Assembly (NCBI GenBank): GCA_020849855.1
Contig: JADZFO010000049.1
Coordinates: 1-47,765, forward strand
From: a bacterium
GTDB taxonomy: Bacteria; 4484-113; JAFGCY01
Direction of reading: 5' to 3'
Length of the DNA stretch: 47,765 nt
Below, in pieces: positions 13,344 through 22,286 of this stretch. The translations under genes were made by a program, and so were the position numbers. A model generated the notes under the pieces. It made no database searches, was not told the origin of the DNA, and saw nothing but the letters and a program-made list of their open reading frames with translations. Every line of letters begins with the position of its first letter. Position 1 is the stretch's first letter.

Positions 13344-15266
13344 CTAGTTGCTGACCGGCAGGTAGGTGGTGAGGAACTCAAAGCCGGGCACCTCGCCAAA
13401 CTCGTCCGGGCCCAGCACCTCGGCCACCGTATCCGCCTGGTGTATACCGCCCTCACTGGTCCAGTTGCAGTCCAGGTTGCTCAGGCTGCCCTGGTCGTCG
13501 CTGATGCTGAGGCTCTCGCTGATGTCGGTAAAGCTGCCGCCGGGCAGCAGGCTGCGGTAAAGCTGCGTACCAGGGACCGACCCCAGCACGGAGTCGGTAA
13601 AGGCCCAGGCCGAGCCGTTGAAAGCCCAGTCGCGGATGGCGGGGTAATCAGCGCGGAAGAACTCGGCATCGAAACTCGCCGGCCCGGCCGGGCCGAGGCT
13701 GATGATTACCGTTCCCACCTCGCTGGCGATCGAGTCGAAGAAGCTGGCATAGAACTGCAGCTCCGCCCCGGCCTGCTTGCCCTGCTCGGGGTTCAGGTCG
13801 ATGCCGGGGATCTCGTAGAGCTGTGCGGAGCTGAGCGTGCCGTCCTCGGCCAGGCCAAGGTAAACAACACCGTCATCGCTGCTGGAGCCGAAGCCCGGGA
13901 AGCCCTCAGTGCAGACCACATGCGCGCCGCCGCTGCCATCGCCGATGATGCCCGCGGCATAGCTGCTGCCGTCGATTGTCAGGTGCCCGGCCCAGGCCAG
14001 ACTGCCATCGGCGTTGAACTTGGCCCAGTAAGGCACTCCATCAAAAACGCTGCCGTAATAGCCGGACATGTAAATGTCCTGGCTGGAGTCCTCCAGGCTC
14101 AGCTGGTTGAGCAGTCCTGCAAGCTGGCCGCCGATCAGCTTCTGGGAGACCAGATCGCCGGAGGGGCTGACGGTCAACAGGAAGGACTGGAAGTCCCCGC
14201 CGCCGGTATCGCCGGAGAAGAAGCCCAGCACCAGCAGGTTGCCGTTGGCGTCAAAGGCCATGGGGCCCAGCCCGTCCGAGGATGCGCGGCGCAGTCGCCG
14301 GGCCCACTGGACCTCAAGGTTTGAGTTGAGCTTGAGCATGGAGCCGTCATTCATGTTCAGCCCGCTGTCGTCAGGCCAGTAGGCATAGCTGCCGCTGATG
14401 TACACATTGTCCGAGCTGTCGAGAAGGATATTGGAAGGGCTCACATGCGGAGTGCCGAAAGATGAGTCATCGGCGTCAAAGTGGAAAGTGCGGGCCTGCA
14501 GCAGGCTGCCGCTGGAGCTGTACTTCAGCAGTGCGCAGGTCTCACCTTCGCTGGCAGCACTGGGCGCGTCATAGTTGCCCAGCACCAGCACGTTCCCGGC
14601 GGAATCAAAGGCCACTGCGATGGGGGTTTCAAAGCCGTCGACGCTGCCCCAGACACCCTGCCAGCCTTCAAAGGGCGGCGTGCCGAAGTCCAGTGTGAGG
14701 CCATCAAGGCTGAAGGGGCCGGTGCCAAAACCCAGCACAGCGACAAAGAAATCCTGGCCGTTGCTGTAGTCCTGACTGACGTTATGCAGATCAAACAGCG
14801 CCGGGCTGGCGGCGGATGAAAGGAAGTCCCAGCGTCCGCTTGTGAAGTTGCTCAGGCCAATCCAGACCGGCTCGCTGCCGCTGCGGTTGCTCATATAGAG
14901 CGTCAGTGCAGCCAGGTAGTCATCGGGCTGAACATTGAAACGGTAAATGGCATAAGCGAGGCTGTCCGCCTCCGGACTGAACTGCGCGGAGCTGTCCACG
15001 ACCGTCACTGCCGTGCTGGCCTGGACAAAGTCAGATCCGCTCAGCGACTCAAAGCTGGCCGAGCTGCGGCGGGCTGGCCCGTCGGCCTGCGGCAGGCTGG
15101 ACAGCGGCGGCAGACCGCCAAATGCGTCCGTCGGCGCTGCGCCGGAATCGACCTCATTACCCTGGGTTTGTCCAGGACCATGCTGCAGGCCGGGGCTGGC
15201 TGTGCAGGCTGCCAGCGCAAGGCAGACAGCAAGGCTTGAAAGAAAGGTGATGACTTTCAGGCGCAT
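13344..15266 (-). CDS. Lipoprotein B of the shared N-module family, SBBP-like propeller
   Basis: 640 residues. Signal peptide with lipobox LAAC (Cys21) and a low-complexity linker. The N-module (about 70-190) has YAIYRFNVQPDDYLAALTLY and VWIGLSNFTSGRWDF (RWDF 145-148), ending LDGLTLDFG. The body has SBBP-type blades: AVAFDSAGNVLVLGNY, ILLDSSDNVYISGSYAYWPD, MAFDANGNLLVLGFFSGD and LTIDGSSYAAGIIGDGSGG, the pattern (A)xDxxGNxYVxGxxxG. Such propellers are common in secreted bacterial proteins and usually bind or scaffold. SD GGAGA precedes the ATG, and only 23 bases separate it from the stop of its close paralogue at 15290, so the two form an operon. Confidence 0.88.
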   Translation of the reverse strand: MRLKVITFLSSLAVCLALAACTASPGLQHGPGQTQGNEVDSGAAPTDAFGGLPPLSSLPQADGPARRSSASFESLSGSDFVQASTAVTVVDSSAQFSPEADSLAYAIYRFNVQPDDYLAALTLYMSNRSGSEPVWIGLSNFTSGRWDFLSSAASPALFDLHNVSQDYSNGQDFFVAVLGFGTGPFSLDGLTLDFGTPPFEGWQGVWGSVDGFETPIAVAFDSAGNVLVLGNYDAPSAASEGETCALLKYSSSGSLLQARTFHFDADDSSFGTPHVSPSNILLDSSDNVYISGSYAYWPDDSGLNMNDGSMLKLNSNLEVQWARRLRRASSDGLGPMAFDANGNLLVLGFFSGDTGGGDFQSFLLTVSPSGDLVSQKLIGGQLAGLLNQLSLEDSSQDIYMSGYYGSVFDGVPYWAKFNADGSLAWAGHLTIDGSSYAAGIIGDGSGGAHVVCTEGFPGFGSSSDDGVVYLGLAEDGTLSSAQLYEIPGIDLNPEQGKQAGAELQFYASFFDSIASEVGTVIISLGPAGPASFDAEFFRADYPAIRDWAFNGSAWAFTDSVLGSVPGTQLYRSLLPGGSFTDISESLSISDDQGSLSNLDCNWTSEGGIHQADTVAEVLGPDEFGEVPGFEFLTTYLPVSN

Positions 15267-15289
15267 GAGCTTTCTCCGCTTCCCGCCGC

Positions 15290-17209
15290 TCAGGGCGCGG
15301 GATAACCGATGATGCGAATCAGGTCAAAGTCGTCCGCTGGGCCGGTGCTGCCCGGCGTATCCTCAAGGACATAGCTGGCCTCCGAACTCCAGGTACCGCC
15401 GAAGTCGGTCAGGGTTCCGGCGATGCTGCCCAGCGTGACGCTTGCGCTGATGTCTACGAAGGACCCCGACTGCATCGCCTGCGGCGACACCATCGTCTGG
15501 TCCAGGGCCCAGCCCGAGCCGCTGATGAATGACCAGGTGCTGCCATTCGTGGCGAAGTCTGTCAGGTCGCCGATGCCCTGCTGCCAGAGCGTGCCGTCAA
15601 GGGCGGACAGGTTGCCCACCGGGAACTCATAAACCATGCCGCCAACGAGCGAGGTGGCGGTGTTACGCCAGGGCAGGAAGAGATGGGCCGTGCCTTCAAA
15701 CTCCTTGAGCACAGCATAATCAACCACGGCGCGGGCGCTCGGCGAAGTCCAGATCCGGGCATTGGAAAGACTGCCCTGGAAATCGATCGACAGGAAGACC
15801 GGCTCAGGCTCGGCGCTGCCAAACTGATTGTTCGGGACCTCGTCGCAGAGCACCGTGGCGCCGCCGCCGCCGTCATGGATGATCCCGCGAGATTTCTCAC
15901 CCCCGGCGTTGCTCCACTCGTAGTTCCAGACCAGGATTCCGCCGGAGATGCAGGCCATGTAGGGCGAGCCGAAGTTGTTTGCCGTCTGGCCGGAAAGAAA
16001 GATGTCACCGGAGCTCGGCTCAACAGATGCATGGAACAGGCGCCCATCGACGCCGCTGATGTACTTCGCATCAATCAAGGCCCCCGCCGGTGTCAGACGT
16101 GCATAGACGGGAGTGAACGATGGCCCGCCGGGGCTGACGCTGTAGGAGCCGGCCAGCACCAGGTTGCCATCGCCGTCCAGCGTGATTGCGCTGAAGCCCT
16201 CGGACTGGTCGCGGCGCAGGCGCAGCACCCACTGCAGGTTCAGGGCGGAATCGAACTTGACCACAACCGGATCGTTGTTGTTCAAGCCGTCGTTATCGGG
16301 CCAGTAGGAGAGATTGCAGCAGATATAGAGGTTCGCGTTGCCATCGATCGTCATGTCGCTGGGGGTCAGGCCAGGAGTGCCAAAGCCGCTGTCATCCGCG
16401 TTAAGAAAGAAGGTCTTCGAGGCCAGCAGGGCGCCACTGGGCGAGTATTTGATCAGGCCCAGGCAGTCGCCGTCCCCCGCCCCGTCAGTCCCCTCATAGG
16501 AGCTGACAACATAAGTGCTGGCAGTGCTGTCCATGCAGATTGCCCGGGGATAGGCCGGGCCCCAGTGCTGCTGCCAGCCGGGGAATGCCGAAGCGCCGAC
16601 CGTCAGGTCGAGCGTATCCAGGGTGAAGGCCACGTCGTCGAAGGCGATGATCGCCACGCGGAAGTTGCTGCCGTTGCTGTAGACCCCGGCCTGGCTTTGC
16701 AGGTCGACGGTGTTAGCCGCCTCACTGACGCTATAGAACTCCCAGCGCTGCTGGGCGTAGTTGGTCAGACCGACCCAGATCGTGCCGCCAGAAGACACGT
16801 TGGAGAGGTTAAGCGTGAGCTGTTCCAGCACATCATCGTTGTCCGCATTGAAGCGCCAGATGCCAAAGCCAAAGCCGCTGGCGGCAGTGTTGAAGACCGC
16901 GCTGGTATCGACCAGCGTAACGCCGTCGTTGGCCGATTCAAAGGCCGAGCCATTGAGAGTCTGGTCGCTGGCGGAGATCCCGCGGGCCGGGCCGTCCGGG
17001 GCCTTGAAGCTGTCCAGGCCCGGCAGGGCTGCGAGCAGCTCAGCACCCGGTCCGGATGACGGGCTGGCGGACGGCTGCCCCTTGGCGGCGGTCAGCCTCG
17101 CCGGGGCCGTCCCGGAGCAGGCACTCAGCGCCAAAGCAAGCAGCGTCAGGCTGAACAGCCCAGCAGGCAGACTTACGGCCGGCCAGCGGGTCTTTTGGGC
17201 TACGGTCAT
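15290..17209 (-). CDS. Lipoprotein C of the shared N-module family, SBBP-like propeller
   Basis: 639 residues, a full-length paralogue of lipoprotein B. Lipobox LSAC (Cys31). The N-module (about 80-200) has FGIWRFNADNDDVLEQLTLN and IWVGLTNYAQQRWEF (RWEF 155-158), ending LDTLDLTVG. Blades include AICMDSTASTYVVSSYEG, MTIDGNANLYICCNLSYWPD, ITLDGDGNLVLAGSYSV and GIIHDGGGGATVLCD. The match with B is collinear, including DADDSGFGTP versus DADDSSFGTP and the paired VLRLRRDQSEG versus ARRLRRASSDG, so B and C arose by tandem duplication. First gene of the B-C operon, with SD GGGGGAG close to the ATG and TATTAT about 60 nt upstream. Confidence 0.88.
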   Translation of the reverse strand: MTVAQKTRWPAVSLPAGLFSLTLLALALSACSGTAPARLTAAKGQPSASPSSGPGAELLAALPGLDSFKAPDGPARGISASDQTLNGSAFESANDGVTLVDTSAVFNTAASGFGFGIWRFNADNDDVLEQLTLNLSNVSSGGTIWVGLTNYAQQRWEFYSVSEAANTVDLQSQAGVYSNGSNFRVAIIAFDDVAFTLDTLDLTVGASAFPGWQQHWGPAYPRAICMDSTASTYVVSSYEGTDGAGDGDCLGLIKYSPSGALLASKTFFLNADDSGFGTPGLTPSDMTIDGNANLYICCNLSYWPDNDGLNNNDPVVVKFDSALNLQWVLRLRRDQSEGFSAITLDGDGNLVLAGSYSVSPGGPSFTPVYARLTPAGALIDAKYISGVDGRLFHASVEPSSGDIFLSGQTANNFGSPYMACISGGILVWNYEWSNAGGEKSRGIIHDGGGGATVLCDEVPNNQFGSAEPEPVFLSIDFQGSLSNARIWTSPSARAVVDYAVLKEFEGTAHLFLPWRNTATSLVGGMVYEFPVGNLSALDGTLWQQGIGDLTDFATNGSTWSFISGSGWALDQTMVSPQAMQSGSFVDISASVTLGSIAGTLTDFGGTWSSEASYVLEDTPGSTGPADDFDLIRIIGYPAP

Positions 17210-17267
17210 GATCTCCCCCGAGAATGGAGTAAACGGGCCGGCGGAACCAGCCCGAGCAGACTCCTAG

Positions 17268-17273
17268 ATAATA
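17268..17273 (-). promoter_or_regulatory. -10 element (TATTAT) of the lipoprotein C-B operon
   Basis: TATTAT on the minus strand 58 nt before the ATG at 17209; the leader carries GGGGGAG near the start codon. Confidence 0.45.
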
Positions 17274-17344
17274 CAGTCATACGGCCTGCTTTCAAGCTGC
17301 GGGAAGACCACCTCAACTACTGCAGGGTCCTGCCCGAACGCGCC

Positions 17345-19156
17345 TTATGGCTCGTACACTGCCCAGAACAGGCGCTGCACCGAGCGGCCGCTGACGCCAT
17401 CCGGGGTGCTCGTATAGACCCGGGCATAGGCCGGCTGCCCACCGGAAGCCATCGCGCGCACCACTTCCCGGTCCATGGCACTGGAGTTGTCGTAGTCGTG
17501 CTGATAAACACGCTGCGTCTGCCACGAGGCCGGCTGGTCATCGGGGTTGGCACTGGTGTGCAGCACCGCCGCTGGCGTAGGCGGCTCATCCATGTTGTCG
17601 GCGGCACCAGGGACGAAGAGGCCGAAGCTGCCAGCGATGTCCAGCAGGCTGAAGCCCGCCGATCCTCCGCCGGTGTTCGGCATTGGCAGAAAGTCCAGCG
17701 CCGAGGCCGTCCAGTCCCCGGCCTGCAGTGGATCGGCGCCACTCAGTCGCAGCAGGTCGAGGCTGCCGATCCCGCCGGTGAACACGTCGTAGGTCACCAC
17801 GCTTGGCGTGCTGCCGACGAGGATGCTGTAGGAGTTACCCTCAAGGTCGCTGATCTTCTGTGTGTTCCAGTCGCTGTCAAGCAGTGGTAGCGCGACGCCC
17901 GGATAGCTGGCAAATGTCCCGCCGAAGCCGGAGATGCCTTCGTTTACAAGCAGCGGACGGCCGCCGAACTCCATGATGCCCGAGGGCGTTCCGGTGACAA
18001 TTGACAGCGGCTCGGCGCTGACCTGCGTCAGGCTCCAGGCGCCCTGGTCGTCACGGCTGGCGTAGTGGGACAAAGGCGCAGTGCTGCCGTTGTCGTCCAG
18101 ATCAACTGCGAAGCTGGCCGCCGGCTGACCGGCAATGCGCGCTGTCCTGACCAGCGTGAACCAGCCTTCGCCGCTGTGAGTCAGGCTGCCCACCAGCTCG
18201 GGGGTGAAGTCGCCGTCCGGGCTGCTGGCGGCTGCGTAGTGAAGCTCAAGCTCTGTCTCGCTGGGGAAGCTGAGGTAAAAGTAGGCGTGCTCAGCGCCCG
18301 AGACCGGAGCCGGGTTATAGCCCAGTGGGCCGAGGTCATAGGCAGTCCAATCGTCCGCGGAAGCGCCGCTGGGAGTAGAGCTGACCGCAAGCTTGTAGTT
18401 AATGCTCTGCACGCCGGCATCCCAGCTGCTGAAGGCGTAATACACGACGGGCAGGCCGTTCACCTCCGCTGTGCCCAGCAGGTAAGAGCGCGGCCAATCG
18501 CCGCTCTCGTCATAAGGCGTGGTGAAGTTGTCAAGCTCGAACTGGCGCCAGCCGCTGCCGCTCTCACAGCGTACATCAATGCTGTCCAGCGCCAGTGATT
18601 CGCCGGCGTCCGGCGTAAGCAGCAACATCAGCCAGACCTGATTGCTTGCATCCAGATAGATCGAGATATCTTCAAAGCGCTGCTGCGCGCCCGGGCTGGT
18701 CAGAGCAGTCCAGTCCCAACGATCATTGCTGCTGTTGGCCAGACCCAGCCAGGCCGTTCCGGAAGCCGGAGTGGCCGCCGGGTCCCAGGTCGGCGTCACC
18801 AGCAGGGCGCCTTCGCTTTCCTCGACTTCGCGAACAAAGGTCGCATAAGCACAGCCGCTCAGCACACTGATGCTGGCCGCATTGGGTGTGAAAAGCAGGC
18901 TGGTCTCGGCAAACTCGTTAAGCACGCGGTTGCCATATGGCGAGAAGACCAGGGCGTCGCTGCCATCCAGCAGAGTAAAGGTGTCCATGCCCGCGCGCAG
19001 TGCCGACGGGGCCGGCAGCACTGCGTTGAACTGCGGTGCGCTAGGCTGAATGTCAGTGCGTGCTGTTGCAGCACAGGCGCCCAGCAGCACCGCAGCCATG
19101 AGGTGCAGGCTGAGGAGGCAGAACGCCAATAATGACTTTCTCGCAGTGTTCAGCAT
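17345..19156 (-). CDS. Lipoprotein D of the shared N-module family
   Basis: 603 residues from the ATG at 19156, which gives a proper signal peptide with lipobox LLGAC (Cys28); an upstream ATG in frame would add 38 residues without signal character. The N-module (about 85-195) has CAYATFVREVEESEGALLV and AWLGLANSSNDRWDW (RWDW 146-149), then VWLMLLLTP and LDSIDVR. Body motifs include VNGLPVVYYAFSSWDAG, YAAASSPDGDFTPELVGS, IAGQPAASFAVDLDDNG, YASRDDQGAWS and FGGRPLLVNEG, the same GxPxVxYxxxDxxG type as A and F. TATCAT lies 31 nt upstream of the start. Function unknown; probably displayed on the cell envelope. Confidence 0.85.
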   Translation of the reverse strand: MLNTARKSLLAFCLLSLHLMAAVLLGACAATARTDIQPSAPQFNAVLPAPSALRAGMDTFTLLDGSDALVFSPYGNRVLNEFAETSLLFTPNAASISVLSGCAYATFVREVEESEGALLVTPTWDPAATPASGTAWLGLANSSNDRWDWTALTSPGAQQRFEDISIYLDASNQVWLMLLLTPDAGESLALDSIDVRCESGSGWRQFELDNFTTPYDESGDWPRSYLLGTAEVNGLPVVYYAFSSWDAGVQSINYKLAVSSTPSGASADDWTAYDLGPLGYNPAPVSGAEHAYFYLSFPSETELELHYAAASSPDGDFTPELVGSLTHSGEGWFTLVRTARIAGQPAASFAVDLDDNGSTAPLSHYASRDDQGAWSLTQVSAEPLSIVTGTPSGIMEFGGRPLLVNEGISGFGGTFASYPGVALPLLDSDWNTQKISDLEGNSYSILVGSTPSVVTYDVFTGGIGSLDLLRLSGADPLQAGDWTASALDFLPMPNTGGGSAGFSLLDIAGSFGLFVPGAADNMDEPPTPAAVLHTSANPDDQPASWQTQRVYQHDYDNSSAMDREVVRAMASGGQPAYARVYTSTPDGVSGRSVQRLFWAVYEP

Positions 19157-19186
19157 GTTGGGGCTCCGCGGCTCGATGCCGCAACC

Positions 19187-19192
19187 ATGATA
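19187..19192 (-). promoter_or_regulatory. -10 element (TATCAT) of lipoprotein D
   Basis: TATCAT on the minus strand 30 nt before the ATG at 19156. Identical hexamer and similar spacing as at lipoprotein A, hinting at common expression. Confidence 0.5.
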
Positions 19193-19282
19193 GCCTTTGG
19201 AGCAGGATGAGCCCATTCGGGCCGGCTTGCCTGTGGAATCACAGGCGCTCACAAGTACAGTGCAATGCACCAGAAAGCGAAT

Positions 19283-19301
19283 GCCCGGCGCAGGGCCGGG
19301 C
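19283..19301 (-). terminator. Possible terminator of the small acidic lipoprotein gene
   Basis: GCCCGGC (19283-19289) pairs with GCCGGGC (19295-19301); on the minus strand ATTCGCTTTCT follows. The U-tract is weak and the distance to the stop codon (19375) is about 75 nt, so this is tentative. Confidence 0.4.
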
Positions 19302-19374
19302 AGATTATCTGCAGGCCGCTCTCAACAGCCTGCAGCTGAATCAGACTCATCCGGCACCCGCCGGAATGCTGCGC

Positions 19375-19584
19375 CTAGTTCGTGCTGTCGTCCGTGTCCA
19401 CGTTGACATCCACGTCAGGCGTCTTGTCCTCAATGACAACGTCAGGGGTGGTGTCCTCGACGACGATATCCGGATTGTCCTCCAGCACCACGGTGTCAGG
19501 CACCGCGTCGTCGTCCGTCACCAGGCAGCTGCACAAGCCGCAGCCAAGCAACAGCACCAGCAGTAAAGAAAGTAACTTGTACAT
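19375..19584 (-). CDS. Small acidic repeat lipoprotein
   Basis: 69 residues. Signal peptide MYKLLSLLLVLLLGCGLCSC with lipobox-like LCSC (Cys20), then an acidic low-complexity tail built from repeats of the type VVxEDxTPDVV (VVLEDNPDIV, VVEDTTPDVV, VIEDKTPDVD). GGAGG lies 7 nt before the ATG. After processing, the protein would be a lipid-anchored anionic peptide of about 50 residues; calcium or cation binding is conceivable but unproven. It sits between the lipoprotein E and D genes on the same strand. Confidence 0.75.
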   Translation of the reverse strand: MYKLLSLLLVLLLGCGLCSCLVTDDDAVPDTVVLEDNPDIVVEDTTPDVVIEDKTPDVDVNVDTDDSTN

Positions 19585-19700
19585 CTTGTTCCTCCAGCTG
19601 GCCCCTGCGGACCGCGCTTGACAGACCCCGGCGCAGCAGCAGGGTTCACGCTCTCATTTGGGGCGCCGCGGGAACAATCTGCACTGCGGATGGAACCTGA

Positions 19701-22205
19701 TCAGGGCGCATCGCCGATGGCCCAGACCTCGCCGGCGCGGTTGCAGGCGTAGACCGTCCCATCCAGGCCGATGCAGGGCGAAGCGGTGATGAAGGACCCG
19801 ATGTCCAGGCTCCAGACGGCGCTGCCGCTAGCCTGGTTGCAGAGCACCAGCCCGTCGTGATAGGTGCAGAAGTAGATCTTGCCCTCCGCGTCGATGGCCG
19901 GCCCGGCCCAGACCTCGCCCTGCACTGGCAGCGACCAGCGCAGTGAGCCATCGCCCTCCAGCACAACGCAGTGGTCATAGGCGCCAAAGGCGATCGTGCC
20001 GTCAGGAGCGCAGGCGGGCGAGCCATAGATTGAATGGAAGAAGCCGGCGTCATAGTCCCAGACCTTCTCGCCATCTGCGTTGATGCAGTGCAGCAGGCCC
20101 TCATAGCTGCCGACCAGCACCGCGCCATCGCTGCGCAGGGAAGGCACGGAATCGTTGGTCCCCGGCACGTATAACCACAGCGCCCGCTGTACCTCATCGT
20201 AACAGCGCATCTGGCTGCCGCCGGTCAGCAGGCGTCCCTCAGGTGAGATCAGCTTGCCGCCTGCGAACCTGCTCCCGGCTTTGAAGCTGCCAAGCATCTG
20301 CCCCGTTGGCGAGATGATCTGGCCCTCGCAGGCGATGCTGCCGTCAGGCAGGATCTTGGGGTGGCCGCCATAGCCACCCTTGCCCTCCGGATTGGACCAG
20401 CGCAGGGATCCATCCGGCGCCACGCAGTAGAGGGCATCCGAGGCCACGAAGATGTCGCCGGAAGGCGCCACCAGCGGGGCTGACAAAATCTGCGCCCCCA
20501 GGTCCAGCATCCACTTGCGGCTGCCGTCAGGGTTGACGGCGTGCAGCTCGCCGGCCACGTTCGCGGCGTAAAGCGTGCCGTCAAGGCCAAGCACTGCATC
20601 GCCATTGATCGCAGCGCCGGTCGCATAGACCCACAGCTCCTCGCCGACACTCGTGCCGGCCCAGGGGACATAGCCGGTGTTGCCCGCGTCGTACTTGAAC
20701 TGCATCCAGGGCCGCGGCCCGGCGGTGATCAGCAGGTCGAAGAAGTAGACATCACTGCCGTGCGCATTGGTTACGGTGACCGACCCCCGGGTATAGCCGG
20801 GCGGCCCGCAGCTGACAGTCGGCTGCGCATCCGGGCTGCTTTCCGGCGTGGTCGCGCCGTCGAAGTCCCAGGCATAGCTGTATGAGCCGGCCCCATAAAC
20901 CGTTGCCCCCGCGCTGAGGCTCTGGCCACTTTGCGCATCTGAGAGGCTGACCCAGGTGATGTAGGGCCGCTTGCGCAGCGTCCCAGTCACCGGGCCGAGA
21001 GTCGGCAGGTAGACCGGCGGTGTACCCTCCAGCCAGGGCAGCACGATGTAGGGCCGGATCCAGTACTGGTGGTCCTCGTGGTCCGGCACTGCATCGTCTG
21101 TCCAGCTGCTGGCACCAAAGATGTCGTCGATCGGTGTCTCAAGGCTGTCCCTGAAGATCAGGGCGCCCTGGCTGCCTCCGGGATTCCAGTTCAGCGTGAC
21201 ACTGAAAGGCATATCACTGCTGGCGCTGAGGTCAGAGGCATCCTCAGGCTGGCGATACAGGTCCACCGGCGCACAGGGCGGGCCGCTGCGTCCACCGACG
21301 ATGGTGCGCAGGCGATAACTGATCAGCCCCCCGGGCGGCACGATATCTGTGCCGGATGGGCTGACGGCATGGTCGATCACGGAGCTGCTGCCGGCGGCCA
21401 CCGTGAAGCTGTAGTTATCCCAGCCCAGAAAGCTCGACCTGCGCTCGACTTCCACCGCGTCGTATGGGAAGTCCGGCTCCTGCCAGCTGATCTCAAAGTT
21501 GTTCACGCCTGGCGCCTGCACCACAGTCAATCCGGCGGGGGGCGGCAGGGGTGTATCGAGGCTCAGCTCCAGCCTGTCGATGTCAAGCTGGACCGAGTCG
21601 TAGCTGGCGACCATGACATAAAGGCTGCCGTCAGGCGAGAGCGGCTGCAGCGGGCTGCCGTCCGGCGCGCTGAGCGGCAGCACATCCCGGCCCTGGCTGC
21701 GCGTGATGGAATGCAGCTGCCAGCGGCCGCTGTCGTAATCCGCCAAGCCGATGTAATAGCGCGAGGGCAGCTTGCCGCTGATGTCGACGGTAAGCATGTT
21801 GGCCTGGTCTTCGGGCAGCAGGTTGCGAAAGGCGTACACGGCCCAGGAAAGCTGACCGGGCTGCGGCAGCAAGCTGAGCTTATAGCGGGATGTATCTATC
21901 TCCCAGGGGCCAGTGTAGGGGTACTGCCACAGCTTGGAGATATCCGCGATCTCGCTGCCCCGCAGGACCAGCTGCAGGGGCTGCGATGCCCGGCGCAGGG
22001 CCAGCTGCGCGGAGCCAACAGCACTGTCCGGAGGCAGTGCCGGTAGTTCTGCCGCGCGGCCAGCCTCTTTCAGGGGGTCAGGCAGGCTGCGAAAGCGCGC
22101 CTGCTGTGGCTGCTCCTGCGCGCCAAGCTGCGCAGAAGATCCGCACGCGGCGCACAGAGGCGCCAGACAGAGGGCCAGCAATAAGCTTAGACAACGCCGG
22201 TTCAT
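19701..22205 (-). CDS. Lipoprotein E of the shared N-module family: Fn3, PKD-like and PQQ propeller
   Basis: 834 residues from the ATG at 22205, which follows GGGAGG and a TATACT element. Lipobox CAAC (Cys21). The N-module (about 110-225) has YYIGLADYDSGRWQL (RWQL 161-164) and LDIDRLELSL. Next a fibronectin-III-like domain (PPAGLTVVQAPGVNNFEISW), a second Fn3-like stretch, a PKD-like domain (YSYAWDFDGATTPESSPDAQ), then a PQQ/WD-type propeller (about 540-834) with LGLDGTLYAANVAGELHAVN, CVAPDGSLRWS, APDGTIAFGAYDH and IGLDGTVYACNRAGEVWAI. It is the largest and most modular member. PQQ-like repeats without dehydrogenase residues usually act as scaffolds, as in BamB. Divergent from the yfcH-like gene. 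Confidence 0.88.
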   Translation of the reverse strand: MNRRCLSLLLALCLAPLCAACGSSAQLGAQEQPQQARFRSLPDPLKEAGRAAELPALPPDSAVGSAQLALRRASQPLQLVLRGSEIADISKLWQYPYTGPWEIDTSRYKLSLLPQPGQLSWAVYAFRNLLPEDQANMLTVDISGKLPSRYYIGLADYDSGRWQLHSITRSQGRDVLPLSAPDGSPLQPLSPDGSLYVMVASYDSVQLDIDRLELSLDTPLPPPAGLTVVQAPGVNNFEISWQEPDFPYDAVEVERRSSFLGWDNYSFTVAAGSSSVIDHAVSPSGTDIVPPGGLISYRLRTIVGGRSGPPCAPVDLYRQPEDASDLSASSDMPFSVTLNWNPGGSQGALIFRDSLETPIDDIFGASSWTDDAVPDHEDHQYWIRPYIVLPWLEGTPPVYLPTLGPVTGTLRKRPYITWVSLSDAQSGQSLSAGATVYGAGSYSYAWDFDGATTPESSPDAQPTVSCGPPGYTRGSVTVTNAHGSDVYFFDLLITAGPRPWMQFKYDAGNTGYVPWAGTSVGEELWVYATGAAINGDAVLGLDGTLYAANVAGELHAVNPDGSRKWMLDLGAQILSAPLVAPSGDIFVASDALYCVAPDGSLRWSNPEGKGGYGGHPKILPDGSIACEGQIISPTGQMLGSFKAGSRFAGGKLISPEGRLLTGGSQMRCYDEVQRALWLYVPGTNDSVPSLRSDGAVLVGSYEGLLHCINADGEKVWDYDAGFFHSIYGSPACAPDGTIAFGAYDHCVVLEGDGSLRWSLPVQGEVWAGPAIDAEGKIYFCTYHDGLVLCNQASGSAVWSLDIGSFITASPCIGLDGTVYACNRAGEVWAIGDAP

Positions 22206-22231
22206 CCCGACCTCCCGTACTCGCCGCAGAA

Positions 22232-22237
22232 AGTATA
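22232..22237 (-). promoter_or_regulatory. -10 element (TATACT) of lipoprotein E
   Basis: TATACT on the minus strand 26 nt before the ATG at 22205, with GGGAGG between. Confidence 0.6.
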
Positions 22238-22274
22238 ACCCGCTGATTCGCTCGGCTGCACAATGCGCCCTCGT

Positions 22275-22280
22275 TAGAAT
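22275..22280 (+). promoter_or_regulatory. -10 element (TAGAAT) of the yfcH-like gene, leaderless type
   Basis: TAGAAT 6 nt before the ATG at 22287. The intervening TGGAGT could act as a weak SD only if transcription started further upstream. Confidence 0.5.
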
Positions 22281-22286
22281 TGGAGT

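Noticed and set aside
13296-14324. Plus-strand frame inside lipoprotein B
   Set aside because: Shadow frame; no SD and the opposite strand has a complete lipoprotein with shared domain.
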